Assembly: GCA_003439945.1 (NCBI GenBank) | Contig: QVRM01000480.1 | Span: 27,177 to 91,176 of the forward strand | Direction of reading: 5' to 3' | DNA length: 64,000 nucleotides | DNA from: Dermanyssus gallinae | Taxonomy: Eukaryota > Arthropoda > Arachnida > Mesostigmata > Dermanyssidae | Shown here: one piece after another, positions 39,801 through 51,500 of the stretch | Layout: each line of letters starts with the position of its first letter | Position numbering within the stretch: position 1 is the stretch's first letter | Translations under genes and position numbers: made by a program | The notes under the pieces: model-generated | Told to the model about the DNA's origin: nothing | Database searches by the model: none | The model's input: only the letters and a program-made list of their open reading frames with translations

Positions 39801-40060
39801 CCGTGATGGACAGTGCGGCCTCTTGTCCAGTCCACCAGATAGCAGCGTCGCAGGAATTGTCTGTCCATACGTTGGTTAGGTTCCTCGAGAGAGCGACATT
39901 TGGCTCTGAAATAATGCAGAGGGCGATTCGATGTTGTGCAACGTACGACTCCAGCAGGTCATGCGCGGCTCTGCAGCGGTTAGGATTTATTTGCAGAATC
40001 TTGATCATTTTTGTCATGAGAAGACACTGCGCCTACATGGTGCCAGTCGGCGCCGCCGTC
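36839..40060 (-). mobile_element. R1-like LINE, 5'-truncated to ORF2, with poly(A) tail
   Basis: On the minus strand the 3' end is an ~18-nt A-run (the T-run 36,839-36,857), preceded by a ~250 bp 3' UTR. ORF2 starts at ATG 40,017 with ILQINPNRCRAAHDLL and SEPNVAL (APE). It continues through FLDLTLADSA and LSDHRYITF (about 39,400), the linker KAPGPDGVPPGVIK (about 38,840), and RT motifs YGFRKSRSTLDA and LLDVRNAFNTANW. GVPQGSVLGPILWNIAYDGVL follows (about 38,280), then an AHADDLAL catalytic block. The C-terminus is SVQVLTGHGQFQSYL and CVLCTTGAPDGAAHTVEDC. This is the R1 clade pattern. There are frameshifts and Tyr-to-His at the FADD-type motif. There is no ORF1. Confidence 0.85.
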
Positions 40061-40619
40061 ATACGCCGGCTGGGTGACGGTCTTACGACGAGAGCGTCGC
40101 TCGCTTAGCGGGGCTGGCGTAGGTAGTGTTTCTGTGGACAGCCTTCTACGCCCGGATGGAAAAACCCTAGCACCATGAAAGCGGGGTCGTCTGCTACTGT
40201 GGGACGCGACGGTTTCATGTACACTCGCCAACAGTTACATTGCGCGAACAGGTGGGCAAGCTGGCGCGAGCGCACGTCTTGCTGAAAGTCGCAAATTGTC
40301 GAAGTACAGGGAGCTCTCGCCGCAGTACATATTTCAGCCGATCGCCGTCGAAACGCTAGGGCCAATGGGTGAGGCGACCGTCAAGTTCCTCAAGGAGCTT
40401 GGAAAGAGGGTAACTGATGTGACAAAGGATGCGCAAGCCGGGGAGTACTTGGTGCAGCGTATCTCCATAGAAGTTTAACGTGGTAACGCCGTGGCGATAG
40501 TGGGGTCGCTTCCATCGCCGGGGCTGCCAGAAATGCCGTAGCAGTAACAACTATTATTTGACAATTAGCATATGAAACATTAAATAAACTTATTGTACTT
40601 CTAAAGCAGAAAAAACTGT
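40061..40619 (+). mobile_element. Family B RLE element, 3' fragment after the R1-like LINE
   Basis: The plus strand encodes LLRPDGKTLAP (about 40,143), a TGA, then KRGRLLLWDATVSC and KLSKYRELSPQYIFQPIAVETLGPMG. ITVDVTKDAQAGEYLVQRISIEV-like sequence ends at the TAA at 40,476. The 3' UTR has AATAAA-like signals near 40,583 and ends at (TTA)n. It could be the 3' part of the element at 33,993-36,838. However, the segment just upstream of RPDG also resembles sequence already present on the left, so a clean split of one element is not proven. Confidence 0.75.
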
Positions 40620-40637
40620 ATTATTATTATTATTATT
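40620..40637. repeat. Short (TTA)n tract at a family B 3' end
   Basis: About six TTA units directly after the 3' UTR. Confidence 0.85.
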
Positions 40638-41640
40638 TAAACTGAGTTAACCAAAATAAGTACTGGAATGACAAGTCAAACTATGTATGAAACACGGATG
40701 TTCTGCAAGGAACGTGTGCTTGAAAATAATAACGAACTGAGCTGAATAAACTTAAAAACGGGAAGGCGGTCAATGCATAATATTTGCGTAGAAGTTTAAT
40801 TTACAGATGCACCTACGTCGTTTCAAAAGTTTAATGAACCAATAAGATAAATTCGACTCTATGCATGACTTCTGCGGAACGTCAAAGGTTCAGGTCCCAC
40901 TGTTACTCATGTTGCTATGTATATCCAAACTGAATGATACTCACTTTAAATTCACAGAGCAGAACACCTGGCATTGTCTATTTAGCTCTGTTTTGTCGAA
41001 TTGTTTCGGTATCTGCAAAGTAATTCCTTAACATTGTGCAAACAATAGCAGTTTGCGCAAATAATTGATATACACCATTATTTTATTTTTAGTTTTTCGT
41101 ATGACCATGCTTTTAAAAATTAAGTTTCCGATTTAGCCGGAATTTTTGATCTTCGCTATGATTTTTTAAATGTTTAGTGCAACGTTGTGGATTTGTAATT
41201 ATTTTCAAACTATAGAATAAATCCGAAGACTACAAGTTGCTAAAGATGATATATGCTGGTTTGTTCTATTAAATGAGAAAATATCATAGCACAATGTTAC
41301 CTTGATATAAGATTTAAGTTCACTTGAGTTACATTTTTACTTCTTTGAACAACGCAAGAAAGCACCTCGCCTCAGCTACTTCCTCCTATTCCGCGATCAT
41401 TACCAAAGCCCAAACAAAAGCGAGCCAAGGCATACAAGAGGCGCCAAGTTCGGCCGCGACGCGTCTCTAAATTTATCACGAAGAGAAACATCAATACTAA
41501 GATGTCGCGCAGAGATGCTGGAGGCGCCTTAATATAGGTCGCCCGCATGTTAGAGGGCATTAGTCCTGATCTGGCAGCAACCTTAAAAAGATTGCATAAA
41601 CCCTAAAATCTCTCTTGGCCCATCTTCCTCTTGCAGACAA
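40638..41640. other. AT-rich stretch without recognisable genes or repeats
   Basis: About 1 kb of AT-rich sequence has only short ORFs and no retroelement motif that I recognise. It is one of the longest stretches in the window not explained by transposons. Confidence 0.5.
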
Positions 41641-42628
41641 GCTTAAATATCTTACATAATAATGCCAGATAACCAAAACACTCAAACGATACGTTTGTTG
41701 TTGTTGACCCCAACAGGGCTACATGCCCTGTGTGTAGAGCTGTCTTCACGAGAAGAGGTCTTGCTAAACATTTATCGGTCAGACAGGCCGACGCCGTCAA
41801 CAGACCGTCCACGTCCCACCAGGCTCTGGCAGAAGAATTTGATGTTAACACATTACTTATTGATATCCAGGCAAACATGCGGCATGTCAAAGTGTTACGC
41901 ATTTTACCTAAATATGTGCGGGCTACTGCTGCGGAGGAGCTCACTTAGGTCTTTCTAAACGTCAACAAGGACAACGACCTCTTTGCCTGGTACTCTCTAT
42001 TCTCATTCGCTCCAGCCGTGTTGAGAATTTCTCGGGCCAGAAAAGACGCTCAATCCCTGTCTGTCCTGGTCAGGAAGAACCTACGCGACTTTACATCAGG
42101 GATCTGACGCACGAAGAATCAGGACGCTAAGTTATGGCCCACCGCGATGACGACCTTACCAGACGAGTGAGGGCCGAGCTGTCAGAAGGCGATATTTCCG
42201 GTGCTGCCAGATTGGTGAGCTCCCAGAATACGCTAGCACCAGCCAACAAAAATACGAAAGCTCTTTGCTTCAAACTTCCAGACGCGCCATTGGATTTCTC
42301 CATGCCCACATTTCCGGCAGTCACACTGCCTTTTTCAACCTCACGGGAAGAGATACTGAGTGCAATGAAGACTTTTAGGTGAAGTTCAGCTGCCGGCCTA
42401 GACTTTATAAGGCCTCTTCTGTTGCAGGACTTAATGTCTGGTGCACTGGGGAGCACGGCCAGTCGACTAGCGGACGCCGCTGCTAAGGTGGTTGATGTGC
42501 TTATATGGGGCTCGCCCCCGTCTCCTCTTTCACCACTAATCTTTGAGGCAAGAGCGTTTGCATTACCAAAAGGATGGCTCATTACGTCCGTTCGCTTCGT
42601 CGTCCGCCGACCAGCAGCCAAAATCGGG
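41641..42628 (+). mobile_element. RLE retrotransposon, 5' half (C2H2 finger and pre-RT region)
   Basis: The plus strand encodes CPVCRAVFTRRGLAKHL near 41,730, a C2H2-like finger with its last His lost. Next come VKVLRILPKYVRATAAEEL, the analogue of RVIPRGARECCAAAY in family A, and LSEGDISGAARLVSSQNTLAPAN (about 42,180). SAAGLDFIRP and FALPK...GSLRPFA with AAKIG at the end take the sequence up to the RT N-terminus. The sequence then changes abruptly to a minus-strand R1-like LINE at about 42,629. There are several frameshifts. The family (B or C) cannot be decided. Confidence 0.7.
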
Positions 42629-43430
42629 CATTTTAACGGCTTCTCCTGGGATGCCGTCTGTACCCGGTGCCTTACGCGATCGGATTTTCTTGACGACTTT
42701 TCTCACTTCCTCCATTGCGATGGCGGGGAAGTCTAACTCCTTGGCGTCGAAGTTTGGCCTCAGTGGTGGGGGGGTCCGAGGGAAACAGCCCGCCGATGAC
42801 TTTTTGAGCGAGGTCGGGAGGTAGTGGTGGTTGTGCGTGCTTTAATTTGTGTCGGGCTATTTTATAATCTTGCCCCCAGGGGTTGTTCTGGATATCGTTA
42901 CGGAGTCTTTGCCAGCACTCAGACTTACTCTTTTTGATTTCCCGTACCAGCGCGCGACGAGCTTCTCTGTATTCCTCTCATAGCGCTTGAAGGTTTGCTT
43001 GGTGCCGAGCGTGCCGGCGAGTACATATGCGCCTGATTTTATGGCATTTCTTCCGTGCCTCGGCTACTAGCCTATTGTACCAGTTCGGGGGTTCCCCGAG
43101 CCAGTGCGGGGTGCAAGGGGCGGCTTGCTGCTCTACAAGCCTCTTTTAGCATAGTCGACACCGTGCGTGGTTCCACATTACGCAGTCGAGCGCAACGAGA
43201 CTCTATTTCCTGTTGTAATGTCTCAAAATTTATTCTTAGGCGCATCGTGCGGGTTTTAGGAAAAGATGGCGCCACTTTGAGGCAGAACGTAATGTAGAAG
43301 TGAACCGAGAGGTTTTCGACGTCGTCGTATATAGTCCACCCTGTCAACCTGGGCAATAGGGTCTCAGAACAAAGAGTAAGGTCCAAGGTTGATTCTTGGT
43401 TTCCCCTTCTAAAAGTGGTGCCTGGAACGT
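42629..43430 (-). mobile_element. Outer R1-like LINE, 3' portion (endonuclease end and RT start)
   Basis: On the minus strand, VPGTTFRRGNQESTLDLTLCSE (about 43,420) and LSVHFYITFCLKV form the second half of an APE domain. Next come a KEACRAASRPLHP linker and RKAPGTDGIPGEAVK (about 42,640), the RT N-terminal motif of R1-type ORF2. The RT core and 3' end are missing. It continues the endonuclease that is interrupted at 49,728: joined across the inner element, the protein reads HLVNVP then GTTF. The 8 bp at 43,423-43,430 are repeated at 49,728-49,735. Confidence 0.8.
43423..43430. repeat. Target-site duplication TGGAACGT, left copy
   Basis: It is identical to 49,728-49,735 and flanks the complete inner R1-like LINE, with the T-run (poly(A)) starting a few bases inside. 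Confidence 0.85.
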
Positions 43431-43651
43431 AGATTTTTTTTGAATTGTGAGGTTGGGGAAAATGCTTTATGCACACCCAGCGCAGTTATCACTGTCCGGG
43501 CGTGTAAAAGCGCATAGGTAGTGTGGGACTCCCCGATGGCATAGGGTTACCCACTAAAAAAACCCTAGCCCTCACATTTACCCCCCCAGGGTTCGGTACT
43601 GTTTGCCAGTTCTTCAAGGCCCTGGGGGGGGGGGAGTCGTCTGCTCTACAT

Positions 43652-46640
43652 CTACGGCATGGCCTCCAAGGCCTGTAAGGACGTCTCACAATCTCTTCTA
43701 GCGAGTGAAGCGCGTCTTTCCTTCTCTAGGCAGGTTTTTTCTCTGATGATCCGGTCGAGGTATGACGCTCTTTCTCTCCATGATTGGCCTGACGTCAACA
43801 TCGGTGTTATGATCGTTATAGTGTCAGCTCCAGCTAGTACATATTTGGAGGTCTGCCTGAGGTTCGAGAGCCTTGGGCATCCTGCTACCGTGTGGTTTAC
43901 GTCGTCAGGTTCCCCAGTTGTGCACAAAACACAGATGTCTGAGTGAGACTTGCCTATTCTCATCATGTACGTTTGGAATTGGCCGTGTACCGTTACAGCC
44001 TGTGTGGCGTAGAATGATAACGAGCCTTGGCCTGGGCCGTTGTACCATTCATGTAAATCACTGACGAGGTGGCGGGTCCAGCCCGCGCGTAAGGATAGGG
44101 CACGCTATTCCTCCGCCCAAGTCTGCATCGTCGCCTCCCTTGCTTCGTTGTAGTCAGTATATCCGTTTCTTCGTTTGGTGCTCCTCTGTCCTGCCAGGAG
44201 GTTCCATGGGAGCATTCTGGCTAGTACTAGCGCAGCCTCCGTGCTGACGGTTCTATACACTCTGCTGACACGTATCGCGATTAATCTTTGAGCCGACCTA
44301 AGGAGCTGCCTGTTGCTGATCGTGCGGAGGGCCATGTCAGCCCACACTGACGCTGCGTATAGTGCCGTGGACTCCGCCGCCGACGCTATCAATATTCTCT
44401 TCTCCAATTTCGCGCCTCCCGACAGAGGCAGGATTTTAACCATTGCCCTAGCGATTGTATGCATTTTTTTGGATATGGTTAAGATCTGGGCGCGGCCCGT
44501 AAGGCCGGAATCGAGAGTGACTCCTAGATATTTTGCCGTTTTCGACAGCATGATAGCGTGGCCGTCCAATGTCAAGTGAATGCCGCGGGTGCGTTTGTGA
44601 CCTGACAGGTAGATTGCCATATTTTATCTGGGGCCAGCTGAAGGTTGATTTGTGCCATCCACCGAGAGACACAGCGCATAGCGTTGTTTGCTGTGGCCTC
44701 GAGTATGGTCTCATGGCGTGCTGCCAGGTCGTCTGCGTAAGCCAGCGTTTGTGCCACTGGCGGAAGGTTTGGCAGACGCAGAACGTCGTCATATGCCAAA
44801 TTCCACAGAGTTGGGCCGAGTATAGACCCCTGTGGGACCCCGGCGGTGATACTAAACGTGCCATGATGTGTCAACAGGTGGCGGTCACTCAGATAGGAGA
44901 TGATGCGAACCATAAAAGAAAGTATATTTCGTCGTTCCATGGCCTCAAGAATTTTTGCCCAGTTGGCGCTGTTGAAGGCGTTTTTGACGTCAAGAAGTAT
45001 CAGTAAAACAAACTTCCTGATTTTGCGCGACGCCCTGGTTTCTTGTCTTGCTTTTTCTAGGATTTCCTCGATAGGGTCGAGTGTCGAGTGACTCTTGCGG
45101 AAACCATGTTGGTTAGGTGCCAAAGCTTCTGTGCTGTGTGACAGCCTTCGTGAGACGCTCTTGAATAATGTTTTCAAAAAGCTTGCCAATAGTGTCTAGG
45201 AGGCAAATTGGTCTGTAGGTTCCTGGTGTGTGCTTGGGAATCAGGGCTAGAAAGGAGGTCTTCCAGGCAGGTGGGAAGAACCCCTCCCGGAGGAGATGGG
45301 TCGCGGTATCTGCGACGATTTTCGGATGCTCTCTTGCCATAAGCCGGATCACCCCAGAAGAGACACCGTCAGGACCCGGTGCTTTGCCAGGGGCGAGGCG
45401 CTCGGCTGCCTGAAGGACCTCGTTCTCTGTGTCGGGCGGAATGTCTACTGGGTCTATATTGGTATAAGTTACTGAAGGGCGAGGAGAATGCGACGGGAAG
45501 AGTTTCTTGACTTGGCGGAGAGTTTCTTCTTGTGTTAGAGGGAGTGGAGATGTCTTGAGTTTTTCCCGGACTATCCGATAAGGAATTCCCCAGGGGTCAT
45601 GTTGTACAAGATCGATTAGAGCCCTCCAACATTCCCGTTTTGCTGTCCTGATCTTTTAGCGAAGAGTGTTTCTTGCTGTTCGGTATATGTCTAGTAGAGT
45701 ATCCTCCCGGGCCAAGGCAATATGAAGTATGTGCTCGTGTTCACAGTTTTGGCGTCTTCTCGCAAGCCAGGTTCGAGCCCTCGTCAGGGTGCGCTTGGCA
45801 CGTATGCATGCTGAGCGGGCCTCCTTTATCTCGGATGTCCACCATGGCTGTGGGAAGCGTCTACCAGTGCGGCGACGCGGCGGGCCGCCTGCGGCCCTGC
45901 ACGCTTTTATTACTATTTGCGTTAGGTCTTCCGGAGAGGGTTGGGAGGGTTGATACATGTTGAGTTGTGCAGGTATGTAGAGTTTTAGCTTGTTGATGTC
46001 TAGATGTCTCATCTGCCAAGTTTTTCGGCTCGAAAGTGGCAGTCTAGGTGCCCCGTCGTAATCAAAGACTATGTACTGGTGGTCACTGAGCGTTTCGGCG
46101 TCTGTGACGACTCTCCATCTGTTAATCAGACAAAGGGAAGCATTGTTAGTAAGTGTGAGATCAATGAATGACTCTTGTCGACCTCGGACGAATGTCGGAA
46201 TGTTCCCGTCGTTAATTACTGAGAGGTCCGAGTCGGCCAGCCAGTCCAGTAGTAGGAGGCCCCGGGACGTGGGAGCGCGGGAGCCCCATAGAGGATGTGC
46301 CGCGTTGAAGTCACCTGTCAGAAGTAGTTGGTGGGGGTTGAGAGATGTAATGAGATCAGTGAGTGATGCGAGGCAGTCGTTAAATTCCTCTAGTGTGCAG
46401 TTTGGTGAGAAATAGCAGGAGAGAACATATGAGCCGCTGCCTAGGTGAATCCATGTGCACCCAGAGCAAGCCCCGTTGCCCGAGACGGAGACCTTTAGGT
46501 CCTTGTCCCGTCCACCATATTGCTGTGTCTGCTGCGGAAGCAGCATAATGGTTTGCTTGTGTTGATGCAATATTAACATTGGGCTCTGACATGAGGCATA
46601 AAGATATCTGGTTCTCCTGTACGTACACGTTAAGAGCGTC
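43652..46640 (-). pseudogene. Inner R1-like ORF2: APE endonuclease, reverse transcriptase, C-terminal zinc knuckle
   Basis: The N-terminus (about 46,640) has YVQENQISLCLMSEPN, the APE Glu motif. After a frameshift near 46,480 the APE continues with LLTGDFNAAHPLWGS (about 46,320), SFIDLTLTNNA and LSDHQYIVF (about 46,090). The linker has KACRAAGGPPRRR and PWWTSEIKEAR. RT motifs are RLAPGKAPGPDGVS-like (about 45,380), YRPICLLDTIGKLFE, HGFRKSHSTLD and LLDVKNAFNSANW. GVPQGSILGPTLW (about 44,840) and LAYADDLAA (about 44,745) follow, the intact catalytic motif. The C-terminus has CVLCTTGEPDDVNHTVAGC (about 43,935). Frameshifts lie near 45,150 and 44,600. Confidence 0.88.
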
Positions 46641-46670
46641 ATGAGCGGTTTAAGTTTATTTGTAGGATCT

Positions 46671-48941
46671 TTATTTTGATAGCTTAGTTTTAGATCGTCT
46701 CTGGACCGTCGTCCAGTCTGATCTGTTGTTCTCTCCTGTTTCTGCCTCACTTGACGCAGGTGCGACCGGACGAGTGTCGCTAGAGGTGGCCTCCTTTTCG
46801 ACGAGCTCAACCTCCGGTTGGGAGGGGGCCCTTGACCCGGAGGGTCCGCCACTAAGCTCCACTCTCTCTGCCTCGGGGCGCTTTGTTGGCATGTAGGGCT
46901 GTTGCCCAGCCTCTGTCCTGCATTTTCGCTCACGGAGTACCAGCTCTCTGTACATCGGGCATGACATCGCATCCGCGCTATGACCCTCAGTATCGCAGGC
47001 TATGCACTTCATGCTCGCCGAGGTGCAGTCTCTTGTCTTGTGCCCAATGGTCCCACAACGCAGACAGAGGCATCCCTCGATGGGCTTCTCAAGTGCGCAA
47101 GCTTCCGCGCGATGGCCAGGGCGCTGGCAGCGGTGGCATATTGGAGGCCTGTACCATAGATCTGGACGACAGTTGCGGCCTGCCAATCTGACTGTCGTGA
47201 GCTTTGACAGCCGTCGGGCCAATGGGGCGGGTAATCGCGCCAAGGCGTACCAGCGCCCGTTTCGACCTTGACGGGGTTCGGTAATTGCGACCAAGGAGTG
47301 ATCTGTCACTCCTAGGTACGCGGTGAGGTCGGCTTTTATCTGGGACTCGCTCGACAGGGGGTTGATGCCCCATAATGCCACCTCTAGGGTAGGGTAAGAT
47401 AGCGTGGCAGAGGCCTCCAGTCCCGCGTCGCGGATTTTAGTACTCAGCCGTTCTCCTGCTCCTGGTGTGATTTCACCCAGTCGGATTGCTATGTCCCCGC
47501 TATGTGTCTTCTTCACTTCGCGAATACTAGTGTCCGCCGCAATGTCTGCGTTAAGGTTTTTTCTGACGGTCCGCAGCGTGTCAGCGAAGGTTCTGCCATT
47601 GCCGACTTTAACTAGTATTGAGGTTGTATGTCTATAGGGGGCGGGTGGAGGTGTTCGTGGCTGGATACTTGGTGGCGGTCCGGCGGGCCCTGCTTGAGCC
47701 GTGCGGGTTTTGTGTAGCGCCAGTCTCCCAGGAGTGGGTGACTGAGCCACCAGCATTGCTATTATTCGGTGGAACGTGATGGTGCGCATATCCGGGGAAC
47801 GTGTCAGGGTGGCAGGGTGTCATTCGGAGTTTGGTCTGTCATAAGGAGGATTCGGTGTATAACCGCTCGCATCAGAGTCAAAGATGTTTCATCCGTAGTA
47901 GCATCCTCGTGTTTTGATGGCAGGATGCCTACTACTAATCGATGTCCTTGCTGGGGGGTAGGCGCGGAGCCGGTGATAGTCTTCACAGCCTCGCCCAGGA
48001 CTACGGCAGTGCCGGGAGATGAAGACGTTATGGATTGAAGCGAGGGATAAGCGGCTAGGAGCTTTTGGAAGAATCCTGTGTTCGGAATTTCTCCCTGTCG
48101 GACCTCGGATCCCCTTGTGAGTCACGAAGTCTTCCAGTGATAGCGGAACTCTCTGAGTTGCTGTGACGGGCCATGGAAGCTTTGCTACTCGCAGGTAGTC
48201 TTCCGCTGTTTGGTATCTGCTCGTCCAAATGTGCCTGATGAGCCGCATTTGTTTCAGCCGCGCATTTGGGGCATTCGCCGACGGGCAACTCTAGGAGAGG
48301 AAGCCCCGCCTCCGCACTTTTGTTCCTCGCGCTTAATGCCGCGTCCCTTTCCCCCTTAGCGGCGTTAACGAGATCAAGAGCCTCGTCACGTTGGGCTACA
48401 AGCAACGCCAGCTCTTGTTGCATCTTGAACTGGTGTTGGTCCGCGCCAAGCCGGGCTTTCCGTAACGCCGTCAGGATTGTCTCGGCCGCCGATTGCACCT
48501 CGCGGAGGTTAAGTTGTATGTTTTGTGATAGGCATTTGAGTTCCTTAAGGGTGTTCCTTGGCTCGCAGTGGATCGCAATATTAGCGCAGTCCTCAGCCAG
48601 AGCATCATAGGCGTCTTCAAAGGCTTGTCGGGCCTCCTCGTCTACTCCAAAAGCACGGTGTCTAAGTCGAGGGCTGAGAGGGGGTGAAGTGTCTGCTTGC
48701 CGTTTGCGGGTGCTGATGGGTCCGGCGTGGTCATGGTTCGTTTCGGCAAGCACCAAGTCGATGACCATTTCTTCAGGGTTGGGGTCGAGGGCGCGCTGTG
48801 TAGGGTGCGAGTTTCGCCAGGGAGACGGGGTAAGGTTTCTTTGGTGGTCAGAGAAGGGTCGGCGCGCGTAGCGCTAGAGGTGGGGGCAAGAAGGTCCTGT
48901 TGCCGAAGCGACTTAGGGATTAGGGGGCGTTGTGGCGGCAT
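46671..48941 (-). pseudogene. Inner R1-like ORF1: gag-like protein with coiled coil and three CCHC knuckles
   Basis: The N-terminal segment (48,941-48,055, two frames) includes a long Ala/Glu/Leu-rich helix, with heptad-like LREVQSAAETILTALRKA and LALLVAQRDEALDLV, predicted as a coiled coil. The C-terminal 372-codon frame (47,789-46,671) carries VALWGINPLSSES. Its three knuckles are CHRCQRPGHRAEAC, CLRCGTIGHKTRDC and CIACDTEGHSADAMSC (CX2CX4HX4C twice, CX2CX4HX6C). That triplet is standard for R1-clade ORF1, an RNA-binding protein. ORF1 ends about 30 bp before the ORF2 endonuclease begins in another frame. Frameshifts occur near 48,700 and 47,820. Confidence 0.87.
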
Positions 48942-49727
48942 CGTTCCGGCCGATCCTAAGAGGGAGGAGGTGATCGGGAAGAGCTTGTTGTTCTCCGCCC
49001 AACGATGTCTCGCTCGCTGTTGTGTCGTGATCAGAAGCTGAGATATTGCGGATCAAAGTTTCTTAGTAAGTCTTAGAAAATAGAGTTATTCCAAAGGACA
49101 CCGGTGTCTCCGTTATAAAACGTCTCCCTGTTGGGAGGGGCTTTTTCACACAAAAGCCGCTTTAAGATAGCCGCATCGGTTTCCTTTTAACTTTCACCAA
49201 TGTGCTCGTTGACACCTTCTCCGTGTCTTGTAGCTGAAAGGTGTGTATATAAGTGCGATCGTGCTCTGAAGTATCGGCCGGGCTATTCACCAGTTTATTG
49301 CTGAGATGGACCTACCAAGTATGTCACCGGAGATATGCTCAGGTGACTGTAGTAACTCGTGCTGGCTCTTACGACCCGTATGGAAAGCTCGGCTCACCTT
49401 AGCTGGAATGGCAATGTCTATTTGACACGAGATGCCCTTTCTGCGATTGTATCCGGTGCGTCTCCTTCCCTACGGAGAGGGCTGCGTAGGTGACCTCGCC
49501 GGGTGGGCTGCACCCGTAGCGCCGCCCTGGTGGTCGGAATCGGAACTAACTCTTACCACTGCGCTGGACACCGCCAAAGGCGACGGACGCGTTTGTGGTA
49601 GGTCCAGACACCCAGCAACACGACACCGCACAGACACTTATCACCAAATCACCAAATTCACTCGAAATCCGTCTCGAAAACACACACGAGCGCGTGACCG
49701 CACTCGACGACTGTCAGCAGACGACTT
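48942..49727 (-). promoter_or_regulatory. 5' untranslated/promoter region of the inner R1-like LINE
   Basis: About 790 bp lie between the target-site duplication and the first recognisable ORF1 sequence. Full-length LINEs carry an internal promoter here. I see no decisive promoter motif, so the role is inferred from position. Confidence 0.4.
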
Positions 49728-49735
49728 TGGAACGT
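49728..49735. repeat. Target-site duplication TGGAACGT, right copy
   Basis: It matches 43,423-43,430 exactly and marks the 5' end of the inner R1-like LINE. Confidence 0.85.
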
Positions 49736-51500
49736 TGACTAGATGCAGGTCGTGTTCCGATGCCCAGTCTACCAGCGCCGTCCCTCGCGGGGATATCCCG
49801 TTGCTCCCCCACTGTCGGTGAGCTGCGTTGAAATCACCCCTAATTACGACTTGGCATTGGTTTTGTTTTATGATCGATGTTGTCATTTTTTCTAAAAACT
49901 CTTTAAAAAAAACTTGGTAGAAACGTTTGGGGAGATGTATATTGAGTAAATGGCGATATCTATGGCGATAAAAGAAAAGTGCACTCCTCGGTCTGCTCCA
50001 GTAAGGTAGACAGACGAGGTGGTTCGATATACAGCTGAGGACCCGTTTGATGCGTGCACAGCCGCTGCGTGGAGCCGGCTTTTGGGGGGTTCGGAGGCCA
50101 GGATAAAATCGATATCTTTAGAAGCGGTAAAATGTAGTGCCATGTCTAACGCCGGGGCGGACCTATTTAGGTTGACTTGTAAAAACTTAAGATCCATGGT
50201 TCTTTGTTGTTTTTCAGAGTGCCTCTACTCGTTGCTTGTAGGCCGGGCATTGCATGGAGGCTGCGTAGTGTCCGTCTTGCTGGCAGTGGTAACAGTGCGG
50301 CAGAGCCCTACAGTCCCGGGCCACATGCCCTGCCTTTTTAGGCCGCCTCTTTTGCCCGTACTTTTAGCACAAAGGGCTTGTGGGAGGTGGGTTAGTGCAG
50401 GCCCGCGTTTGGTGCTCAAAACTGGGACACTTTGAGCACTGGGATACATTTACTAGTTCGTCCAGACGGCAGCGAGACTAGCCGATCTGGATGTGTCCCC
50501 GGCGCTGGTGCCGCGCTGCCGCTTCTTGTAGGAGTCTCACCACGCATGAAAAAGTCTTGCCGTCCCGTGTCAGTTTAAAAGCGTTAAGAACAATCGTTTC
50601 CTTCTCTGTGCCATCACGTGTTAGGGCCTCAAGTACGTCGTCTGCGTTTATCGTTTTGTCGAGATCTCTAATAATTATTGCCTTTGTTCAGGGGGATGTT
50701 TGGACGGTTGCCGTAAGGGAGGCCTTGTCTTGAATTTCTTCGGCCAACTTCGCCGTAGCGTTTGGAGTCGAGGCCTTGACTAGTAGCTTAACTTCACCGG
50801 ACGCTGTTTTAGAGACCCTTTTTGACCTGGATTCCTAATGCGTTCGGGTCGAGCTTAGAGCGTAGATCCCGGACAGCATCAGAATAGCTACGGCTTCCCA
50901 AGTTAATAGTAATTGAACTAGACGTTGGCTTGTTCTCATTACTCCTGGCAGGGTTTATTGCGCTACCCTGACCCTTAATCCAGAGTTCTAGGGTTATTTT
51001 AGGAAATGTGGTCAAACTGGATTCAAGACATTTGCGTAAAATGTCCAGGTTGATGTGGTAGCCACCGTGGCCGATGTTATCTTCTTTTTTTTAAGAAGCT
51101 TACTCACAGAGCGAGTAAGTTATGCTTTTGAGAGTGAGCGGCGATGGGCTGGCCTCTTCTTTCTCTGTTAGCATTCGGGCAAGTAGTGTGCGTGCAGGTG
51201 AGGCTACCGTTTCTTCTTCCTCATCTTTGCACTCTACCCCTACGACGTCTTGGTTATGTAGAGATACGAGCCGACCCTCCTTAAGATAAGGCAGGAAGCT
51301 CAGAAACGCTGAAAACTGGTTTGCCAGTCCCATCACTAGCCGACTATCTTTCTCCGTTGTAGGCGAAAGCAAGATTACTCGGGCCAGGGCCTAGTCATTA
51401 AGAAAATTTGCCTTCTTGAGCTTTGTCTTTGCGAAGGTACATTCCGGCCAATTCTTTGCGACAAGAGCCTCGAACTCTTTATCTGCAAGAGAACCTTCTA
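49736..51500 (-). mobile_element. Outer R1-like LINE, 5' portion (ORF1 and endonuclease start)
   Basis: ORF2 starts near 50,197 (MDLKFLQVNLNRSAPALDMAL, FILASEPP) and continues after a frameshift with VVIRGDFNAAHRQWGS and ALVDWASEHDLHLVNVP. It then breaks at the inner element. Upstream, ORF1 (about 51,372-50,225) has ITINLGSRSYSDAVRDLRSKL and a zinc-knuckle block (CSKC..., HVARDCRALPHCYHC, HYAASMQCP) near 50,230-50,430. Order and motifs are R1-like, but the sequence differs clearly from the inner element. Multiple frameshifts are present. The 5' boundary is uncertain. Confidence 0.75.

Larger units (their letters stand above)
43431..49727 (-). mobile_element. Complete R1-like LINE (inner), 6.3 kb, with target-site duplication
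   Basis: The element reads on the minus strand from a 5' end at 49,727 to a short A-run at about 43,434-43,441. It contains a ~790 bp 5' region, ORF1 (about 48,941-46,671), an overlapping ORF2 (about 46,640-43,652) and a ~200 bp 3' UTR. The 8-bp duplication TGGAACGT brackets it. It interrupts the endonuclease of another R1-like element in the same orientation. Known R1 elements target 28S rDNA, but this copy does not. It is degraded by a handful of frameshifts. Confidence 0.9.

Noticed and set aside
42127..42621. 164-codon minus-strand ORF
   Set aside because: It is antisense to the RLE pre-RT region on the plus strand, which aligns with sibling elements.
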